Origin: Gordonia sp. SL306
Lineage (GTDB): Bacteria; Actinomycetota; Actinomycetes; Mycobacteriales; Mycobacteriaceae
DNA: 64,000 bases
Assembly (NCBI RefSeq): GCF_026625785.1
Contig: NZ_CP113063.1
Coordinates: forward strand, 2,976,001-3,040,000
Direction of reading: 5' to 3'
Both the position numbers and the translations under genes were made by a program. Each line of letters starts with the position of its first letter. Within the stretch, counting starts at the first letter, position 1. Below the pieces are notes generated by a model that saw only the letters and a program-made list of their open reading frames with translations, made no database searches and was not told the DNA's origin. Shown here in pieces: positions 58,934 to 64,000 of this stretch.

Positions 58934-59308
58934 ATGGACGGCGCAGCTGCGCGAAGCCAGAAGCAGGGCGATCAACCCACACCCACAGACCCCACCCAGA
59001 CAGACGCTGCCGCCGAAGTGACCAATCCCGCCGATCCGCACGAGGTCGGTCCGGATGGTCTGTCCCGTCGTGAGCACGACATCCTCGCGTTCGAACGGCA
59101 GTGGTGGAAGTACGCGGGAGCCAAGGAAGAAGCCATCAAGGAACTCTTCGGGTTGTCGGCCACGCGCTACTACCAGGTGCTCAACGCCCTCGTCGATCGG
59201 CCGGAGTCACTGGCCGCCGATCCGATGCTGGTCAAGCGTCTGCGGCGGTTGCGGGCGTCGCGTCAGAAGGCTCGCGCGGCCCGTCGCCTCGGCTTCGAGA
59301 TCACCTGA
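58934..59308 (+). CDS. DUF3263 protein (Rv0430-like)
   Basis: A 124-residue basic cytoplasmic protein. The first 45 residues are polar and low complexity. The conserved core LSRREHDILAFERQWWKYAGAKEEAIKELFG, split over residues 43-75, then SATRYYQVLNALVDRPESLA, is the DUF3263 signature and looks like a helix-turn-helix-like fold; the C-terminus is Arg/Ala-rich. Its place before the LytR_C gene, sodC and the YbdK-type gene matches M. tuberculosis Rv0430-Rv0433. Biochemical function unknown; DNA binding is inference. GGGAG lies four bases before the ATG. Confidence 0.88.
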   Translation: MDGAAARSQKQGDQPTPTDPTQTDAAAEVTNPADPHEVGPDGLSRREHDILAFERQWWKYAGAKEEAIKELFGLSATRYYQVLNALVDRPESLAADPMLVKRLRRLRASRQKARAARRLGFEIT

Positions 59309-59374
59309 TCGCATCGGCCTCGCGGCAGCGGCGACCGCGCCCGGCGCACCATCGGATGTGAAGTAAGGTTCTCG

Positions 59375-59872
59375 GTGATGAATCCTGATCGTGAACCGAG
59401 CCGGCTGCCGCTCCGTGCCGGTGCCATGCTGTTGCTGGCGTTGGCCATCGTCTGCATCGGACTGGGCTGGCATTCCGCTGCGACCAGCGGCGACAATCCC
59501 GAGCAGGACCTGCAGGAGGCCCAGCGCCAGGTGACGTCGGCAGCGGCACCGAGCACGGCATCGGCCTCCGCGTCGCCGTCGGCCAGCGCGTCGGCCGACA
59601 CGCCGGAACTGTGCGTTTTCAACGCAGGTTCGGTGTCCGGCCTGGCAGGCGAGGTCGCCGACGATCTGAAGACCAAGGGTTTCCAGACCGCATCACCCGG
59701 CAACATCACCACATCGTCGATCACGGAGAACACGATCTTCTACGACGACGGCCAGAAGTCGGCCGCCGACGAGGTGGCCGCCGCACTCGGCGGGGACCCG
59801 AGCGTGGAGTCCCGCCCGTCGTCGTTCACGCAGTGCGCGGACGGTATCCCGGTCATCGTGGTCACCCGATGA
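59375..59872 (+). CDS. Membrane-anchored LytR_C-domain protein (Rv0431-like)
   Basis: A 165-residue protein. One membrane span is near residues 14-33 (AGAMLLLALAIVCIGLGW), then a Ser/Ala-rich linker (55-75) and an extracytoplasmic LytR C-terminal domain (76-165) with LCVFNAGSVSGLAGEVADDLK and GIPVIVVTR. Two Cys (about 79 and 156) may pair. The equivalent mycobacterial protein Rv0431 is annotated as a tuberculin-related peptide. Cell-envelope localisation is likely; the function is unknown. GTG at 59375 or ATG at 59378 may start it, with TAAGG upstream. Confidence 0.85.
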   Translation: MMNPDREPSRLPLRAGAMLLLALAIVCIGLGWHSAATSGDNPEQDLQEAQRQVTSAAAPSTASASASPSASASADTPELCVFNAGSVSGLAGEVADDLKTKGFQTASPGNITTSSITENTIFYDDGQKSAADEVAAALGGDPSVESRPSSFTQCADGIPVIVVTR

Positions 59873-59940
59873 CGCCGGCTCGACCCGCGCCCCGATGACA
59901 GTCCGCCAGACCAGGGTCCGTTCAGATCACAAGGAGTGAC

Positions 59941-60618
59941 ATGACCGTCAGATCGAAACCCGGCAATTCGACCCGTCGCACGCTGGCCGTGCTGGCCGCA
60001 GCCGGCATCGTCGGCGCGGCGTTGGCCGCATGTACTCCCGACGAGCCGGCGACCGACACACCCGGCACCACCCCGTCGGTGGTGACCGGGAACCAGGCGC
60101 CTCCCGGTGAGGTCGACGACGCCGACGGCGCCGGCAATTCACCCCAGGAGGACGCAACCGCGAACCTGATCGACGACAGCGGTAAATCGATCGGCGAGGC
60201 GACGTTCGCGCCGAGCGGGTCGTCGGTCAAGGTCACGGTGCGGCTGAACGCCGAGAGCGGGATCCCGGCAGGCTTCCATGGCATGCACATCCACCAGAAC
60301 GGTGTGTGCACGACCGGTGGCAGCGAGGCGTTCTCGAGCGCAGGCAGCCACCTCCAGGTCGACGGGCACACCGGTCATCCGTCCAGCGGAGACCTCGTGT
60401 CCATCAACGTCCTGAAGGACGGCACCGGCGAGACGGTCACCACCACCGACGCGGTGGACCTGGGGCAGATCGTCGGCAAGGCGATCGTCATCCACGAGAA
60501 GGCGGACAACTTCGCCAACATCCCCACCCGGTACGCACCGGCGCCGGACGAGCAGACGATGAAGACCGGCGATGCGGGTAATCGGCTGGCGTGTGGGGTC
60601 ATCGAGGCCCACGAGTGA
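59941..60618 (+). CDS. sodC: Cu/Zn superoxide dismutase lipoprotein
   Basis: A 225-residue exported enzyme. The signal peptide ends with lipobox ALAAC near residue 31, so it is lipid-anchored outside the membrane, as for mycobacterial SodC. The copper and zinc ligands are visible in GFHGMHIHQNGVC (around 115-127), SHLQVDGHTGHPSSGDLVS around 138-156, and the C-terminal VIHEKADNF. The disulfide Cys pair (GVC near 127 and LACGVIEAHE near the end) is kept. It dismutates superoxide in the cell envelope. The order DUF3263-LytR_C-sodC-YbdK is as in M. tuberculosis. Confidence 0.95.
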   Translation: MTVRSKPGNSTRRTLAVLAAAGIVGAALAACTPDEPATDTPGTTPSVVTGNQAPPGEVDDADGAGNSPQEDATANLIDDSGKSIGEATFAPSGSSVKVTVRLNAESGIPAGFHGMHIHQNGVCTTGGSEAFSSAGSHLQVDGHTGHPSSGDLVSINVLKDGTGETVTTTDAVDLGQIVGKAIVIHEKADNFANIPTRYAPAPDEQTMKTGDAGNRLACGVIEAHE

Positions 60619-60643
60619 TCCGATGCGGTTCTGATCCGCTGTC

Positions 60644-61768
60644 ATGATCACCCCGATCGAGTTCGACGGCTCGCCGACCCCGTCGCTGGGGGTCGAATGG
60701 GAATTCGCCCTCACCGACAAGGTGTCCGGCGATCTGTCGAACTCGGCCGCGGATCTGTTCGCGCTGGTGTCCGAGCGGGTGCCGGACCGTCGCGGCAAGG
60801 TCCACAAGGAACTCCTGCGCAACACCGTGGAGATCGTCACCGGTGTCTGCCGTGACACGCCCGAGGCGATCGCGGATCTGTCCGCCACGCTCGACGGCGT
60901 CCGAGGCCTCACCGAGGAACTCGGTGTCGATCTGTACGGTGCGGGCACCCACCCGTTCGCCGAGTGGTCGACGCAGCTGCGCACCGAGGGACACCGGTAC
61001 GCGGAGCTGATCGAGCGCACCCAGTGGTGGGGACGTCAGATGCTGATCTGGGGCGTGCACGTGCACGTCGGGATCAGTCACCGCGACAAGGTGTTACCGA
61101 TCCTCGGCGCCCTGCTGAACTACTACCCGCACCTGCTGGCGCTGTCGGCGTCGTCGCCCATGTGGGCAGGGCAGGACACCGGTTACGCCAGCAACCGCGC
61201 GATGATGTTCCAGCAGTTGCCGACGGCAGGACTGCCGTTCCAGTTCGGTACCTGGGCCGAGTTCGAGGGCTTCGTCACCGATCAGATGACCACCGGCATC
61301 ATCGATCACCTCAACGAGATCCGATGGGACATCAGGCCGTCGCCGCACCTCGGCACCATCGAGGTCCGGGTGTGCGACGGTATGACCAATCTCGGCGAGC
61401 TGTCGGCGCTGGTCGCGCTGATCCACTGTCTCGTCGTCGATCTCGATCGGCGACTCGAGGCGGGCGAGGACCTGCCCCAGATGGCGCCGTGGCTGGTGCA
61501 GGAGAACAAGTGGCGCGCAGCGCGATACGGGCTGGACGCCATCGTCATCCTGGATTCGGACTGCACCGAGCGCCTGGTGACCGACGATCTCGCCGACGTG
61601 CTCGCCCGGCTCGCACCGGTGGCCCACGACCTGAACTGCGTCGACGAACTCTCTCGCGTCGCCGACATCGCCGCCCGCGGTACGAGTTACCAGCGCCAGC
61701 GCGAGGTCTATCGACGCACCGGTGACCTGCGCGCCGTGGTCAACTCGGTGGTCGGCGAGTTGGAGTGA
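60644..61768 (+). CDS. Carboxylate-amine ligase, YbdK / glutamate-cysteine ligase 2 family
   Basis: A 374-residue ATP-grasp-like ligase. The N-terminus SLGVEWEFALTD, then KELLRNTVEIVTGVC near 60, WGVHVHVGISHRDK near 130 and RPSPHLGTIEVRVCDG near 228 are the GCS2 family blocks. E. coli YbdK has weak glutamate-cysteine ligase activity; in this lineage (Rv0433-like) the natural substrate is unknown. Actinobacteria use mycothiol, so a glutathione role is unlikely; gamma-glutamylcysteine supply to ergothioneine synthesis is possible but unproven. The ATG lies 25 bp after sodC. Confidence 0.88.
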   Translation: MITPIEFDGSPTPSLGVEWEFALTDKVSGDLSNSAADLFALVSERVPDRRGKVHKELLRNTVEIVTGVCRDTPEAIADLSATLDGVRGLTEELGVDLYGAGTHPFAEWSTQLRTEGHRYAELIERTQWWGRQMLIWGVHVHVGISHRDKVLPILGALLNYYPHLLALSASSPMWAGQDTGYASNRAMMFQQLPTAGLPFQFGTWAEFEGFVTDQMTTGIIDHLNEIRWDIRPSPHLGTIEVRVCDGMTNLGELSALVALIHCLVVDLDRRLEAGEDLPQMAPWLVQENKWRAARYGLDAIVILDSDCTERLVTDDLADVLARLAPVAHDLNCVDELSRVADIAARGTSYQRQREVYRRTGDLRAVVNSVVGELE

Positions 61769-61778
61769 CCGTGCCATG

Positions 61779-61946
61779 CGCCGATCGTGCGTACGTTGTC
61801 GTCGATCGTGCGCAGAACCTCGCCGAGCGGGTACAGAACCTCGCCGAGCGTGCGCAGTATTTCGCCGACTGTGCGTGCGCGTCTTTGTGAGCGCACGATC
61901 GGCGAGGAAGTGCGCACGATCGGCGGGAAAGTGGGCCCACTCGACG
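61779..61946. repeat. 21-bp-period dyad array, variant motif (5 + 3 units)
   Basis: Five left units beginning CGCCGA or CGTCGA start at 61779, 61800, 61821, 61842 and 61863, exactly 21 bp apart. The best core is CGCCGATCGTGCG. After an 8-bp centre come right-arm units CGCACGATCGGCG at 61892 and 61913, and a degenerate copy at 61934, again 21 bp apart. It fills the convergent gap between the YbdK-type gene and mnhG. It shares the period, the CGCCGA head and the inverted-arm layout with the arrays at 2052 and 8860, but the inner half of the unit differs. Confidence 0.82.
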
Positions 61947-61953
61947 GGTGGGA

Positions 61954-62286
61954 CTAATCCCGGGTGCCGGACTCCATGTCCTCGCGTGCGATGAGACCGT
62001 CGCGTGCCCGTTGCTCCTGATAGACCAGCCGGCCGATGCGGTGTGCGATCACCGGGGCGGTGATGAGGGCGAACAGGCAGGCCAGGACCAGCATCCCGAC
62101 GTCGACGTTGCGGCCGAGGCGGATCATCGCGCCGATCAGGACCAGCAGCAGACCGAAGGTCTGCGGCTTCGTCGACGCGTGCATCCGGCTCAGCGTGTCC
62201 GGGAAGCGCAACATGCCGATCGAGGTGGTCAGCGCCATCGTCGCCCCGAGGAGCAACAGCACCGACGAGATGATGTCACCGATCAT
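61954..62286 (-). CDS. mnhG: Multisubunit Na+/H+ antiporter subunit G
   Basis: A 110-residue membrane protein with three spans (about 5-25, 43-60, 65-90) and the family segment IGMLRFPDTLSRMHASTKPQ near residue 25. It is the small MnhG/MrpG subunit of the Mrp cation/proton antiporter. The ATG overlaps the mnhF stop. It is the last gene of the operon and runs into a repeat array. Confidence 0.92.
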   Translation of the reverse strand: MIGDIISSVLLLLGATMALTTSIGMLRFPDTLSRMHASTKPQTFGLLLVLIGAMIRLGRNVDVGMLVLACLFALITAPVIAHRIGRLVYQEQRARDGLIAREDMESGTRD

Positions 62287-62546
62287 GTCTCGTCATCCCT
62301 CACTCGGAAACGGGCGATGGCCACCGACCCGACGAAACTCACCAGCGACAGCGCGACGATGGCCGGGACCACGGTCGAGTCGCGGCTGTACGCGGCCCAC
62401 GCACCGAGCCCGCACATACACAGCGCGATGACGGTGTCGAGCGCTACGAGCCGGTCGAGCGTGGTGGGACCGCGCAGGACGCGAATGGTGGTCAGCACCG
62501 CGGCGATCATCAGCAGCGCACTCACGATCACCCAGACGTAGGTCAT
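62283..62546 (-). CDS. mnhF: Multisubunit Na+/H+ antiporter subunit F
   Basis: An 87-residue protein with three hydrophobic spans and the MnhF signature VLRGPTTLDRLVALDTV near residue 25. It overlaps its neighbours mnhE and mnhG by four bases on each side (ATGA), as expected in Mrp operons, and works as part of the same membrane complex. Confidence 0.92.
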   Translation of the reverse strand: MTYVWVIVSALLMIAAVLTTIRVLRGPTTLDRLVALDTVIALCMCGLGAWAAYSRDSTVVPAIVALSLVSFVGSVAIARFRVRDDET

Positions 62547-63265
62547 CGCTCACCCCCGTTCGCGCGTGCGACGCGGTGGTAGTCCTCGTCGATCCCGTGG
62601 TACGGACTCGGATGCCACTCGCTGTCGCGCTCGAATGCTCGGATGAACGCCCGCTCGACGAACTCGACCTGCTTGCGGAACGCCGCGAGGCGCTTCTCGT
62701 TGCGGACGTCGAAGACGTGGATGTAGAGCATGCGCCTGCGGTGGTCGATCTCGAGCACCATGGTGCCGGGCACCAGGTTGAGGTAGTCGACGGCCAGGGT
62801 GAGGACCAGATCGGATTTGATCGCCAGACGGACCCGCACGACCGCGCCGAGCGGCGGCTTCCCCGGCCGGATCGCTGCCCACGCCACCTGGGCGCTGGAC
62901 ATGAAGAAGTCGACGATCAGCCGTCCGATCAGGACCAGCAGCCCGATCGGGTGGATGCGGCCCTCGACCGGCACCCGCGGCAGCGGCAACAGGGTGACGA
63001 TGGCGGTCGCCAGCACCAGACCGCCGATGATGTTGGCCCACGAGATGGTGCCCCAGAGCAACACCCAGACAAAGGTGAGCCAGGCCAGACTCCAGAGCCG
63101 GACCGCGACCTCGCGGCCATCGCTGCCGAGCCAGCGCGGGATGCGGACCCGATCACGGACCCAGACGTAGCCGCTCACCACATTCCAGAAGATGAACAGC
63201 AGAGACACTCGCCAGGCGGTGATGATGCGTGCGCGCACCGGACGCGCCGCGGACCGGTTCTTCAT
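62543..63265 (-). CDS. mnhE: Multisubunit Na+/H+ antiporter subunit E
   Basis: A 240-residue MnhE/MrpE protein, longer than the usual 160 because of about 60 extra N-terminal residues that include one span (VSLLFIFWNVVSGYVWV). The family core follows: AWLTFVWVLLWGTISWANIIGGLV over residues 58-82, IRPGKPPLGAVVRVRL near 138, and LNLVPGTMVLEIDHRRRMLYIHVFD over residues 162-186. It overlaps mnhD upstream (ATGA) and mnhF downstream. The longer N-terminus is common in actinobacterial homologues. Confidence 0.92.
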   Translation of the reverse strand: MKNRSAARPVRARIITAWRVSLLFIFWNVVSGYVWVRDRVRIPRWLGSDGREVAVRLWSLAWLTFVWVLLWGTISWANIIGGLVLATAIVTLLPLPRVPVEGRIHPIGLLVLIGRLIVDFFMSSAQVAWAAIRPGKPPLGAVVRVRLAIKSDLVLTLAVDYLNLVPGTMVLEIDHRRRMLYIHVFDVRNEKRLAAFRKQVEFVERAFIRAFERDSEWHPSPYHGIDEDYHRVARANGGER

Positions 63266-64000
63266 CGGCCGTCACCTCCGAGTACAGCCTGCATGTAGAT
63301 GCCACGGTCGGCGATGTCGGCGGCCGCCCGGTCGGTGAAACCGATGATCGGGCCTGCCCACAGGGTCAGCACGAGTCCGGCGGCCACCATCACCGCGGTC
63401 GGGATGACCATGCCGATCGGCATCCGGCCGACGTCCGCCCGGTCGTCGAAGGCGATGTCGGTGCTCTCGTCGATCAGGGCCGACGGGCCCTTGTCGGCCA
63501 GGTCGCCCTCCGGCGCGTCCGCGCGGGCACGCCAGAAACCCTTGGTCCACACACGTGCCATGACATACAGCGTGAGCAGGCTCGTCACCACCGAGCCCGC
63601 GACCAGGACCCACGCCAGCACCGAGCCGTCCTGCGCACCGGCCTCGAGGAGCGCGACCTTGCCGATGAAACCGGAGAACGGCGGGATGCCACCGAGATTC
63701 AGGGCCGGGATCAGGAACAGCGCGGCCAGCACCGGGGTCGCGATGAGCCCGCCCAGCCTGCGCAGCGACGACGACCCGGCCTGACGTTCGATGAGTCCCA
63801 CCACCAGGAACAGCGTGGTCTGCACGAGGATGTGGTGGGCGACGTAGTAGATGGCCGCCGACAACCCGAACCGCGACGACAACGCGATGCCGAACACCAT
63901 GTAGCCGATGTGGCTGACCAGGGTGAACGACAGCAGTCGTTTGATGTCGGATTGTGCGATCGCGCCGAAGATGCCGATCAGCATGGTGAGCAGACCCGCG
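63262..64000 (-). CDS. mnhD: Multisubunit Na+/H+ antiporter subunit D, C-terminal part (cut by window end)
   Basis: The visible 245 or so residues are the C-terminal half of a proton-conducting subunit related to NADH dehydrogenase subunits N/M/L. LLSFTLVSHIGYMVFGIAL and YYVAHHILVQTTLFLVVGL are the conserved membrane segments with the Lys/His residues of this family. A polar loop (residues roughly 160-200 of the visible part) holds ADAPEGDLADKGPSAL. The gene continues beyond base 64000. Its stop overlaps the mnhE start. Confidence 0.9.
   Translation of the reverse strand, partial: AGLLTMLIGIFGAIAQSDIKRLLSFTLVSHIGYMVFGIALSSRFGLSAAIYYVAHHILVQTTLFLVVGLIERQAGSSSLRRLGGLIATPVLAALFLIPALNLGGIPPFSGFIGKVALLEAGAQDGSVLAWVLVAGSVVTSLLTLYVMARVWTKGFWRARADAPEGDLADKGPSALIDESTDIAFDDRADVGRMPIGMVIPTAVMVAAGLVLTLWAGPIIGFTDRAAADIADRGIYMQAVLGGDGR

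Overview
This is a high-GC actinobacterial chromosome segment, most likely from the Mycobacteriales and probably Gordonia- or Nocardia-like. The evidence is a mycobactin-type siderophore locus, DtxR/IdeR-type iron boxes, ergothioneine genes, an MTB12-like exported protein, and a right-hand block (xthA, a GNAT, def, a DUF3263 gene, a LytR_C gene, sodC, a YbdK-type ligase) that recalls the M. tuberculosis Rv0427c-Rv0433 order. There are no rRNA, tRNA, CRISPR, phage or IS genes. The genus assignment is inference.

Left flank (1-12342): the 3' end of egtB and all of egtD; a small PLDc_N/SHOCT membrane protein; a NagD-like HAD phosphatase; a coupled peptide ABC importer (oppB, oppC, two-NBD oppD, oppA); thiC-thiD under a TPP riboswitch; and a small GNAT.

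Centre (12371-55204): an iron-regulated siderophore region in two blocks. Block I (12430-27767) has a siderophore-interacting reductase, a leftward coupled operon (bimodular NRPS C-A-T-E-C-A-T-TE, an asymmetric heterodimeric ABC transporter, an ornithine-type N-hydroxylase) and a hydroxyornithine-type formyltransferase. That is a nearly complete formyl-hydroxamate siderophore kit. Block II (27794-52773) is a mycobactin/nocobactin-type system: salicylate synthase (mbtI), salicyl-AMP ligase (mbtA), ArCP-Cy-A-T (mbtB), lysine N-hydroxylase (mbtG), N-acyltransferase (mbtK), type II thioesterase, KS (mbtC), AT-KR-ACP (mbtD), an MTB12-like membrane protein, and the NRPSs mbtE and mbtF. A leftward pair follows: a ferric-siderophore binding lipoprotein and a frameshifted SagB/McbC-type azoline dehydrogenase. 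Eight candidate IdeR boxes lie in front of the transcription units. No mbtH-like gene was seen.

Right flank (55259-64000): xthA, a barstar-like inhibitor, a barnase/RNase Sa-like secreted RNase, a GNAT and def on the minus strand; DUF3263, LytR_C, sodC and a YbdK-type ligase on the plus strand; then an Mrp/Mnh antiporter operon (mnhG, F, E and a partial mnhD) running off the window.

The most unexpected non-coding structure is a family of dyad-symmetric arrays with a 21-bp period. They lie at three of the seven convergent gene junctions (2052-2158, 8860-9105, 61779-61946), all outside the siderophore region.
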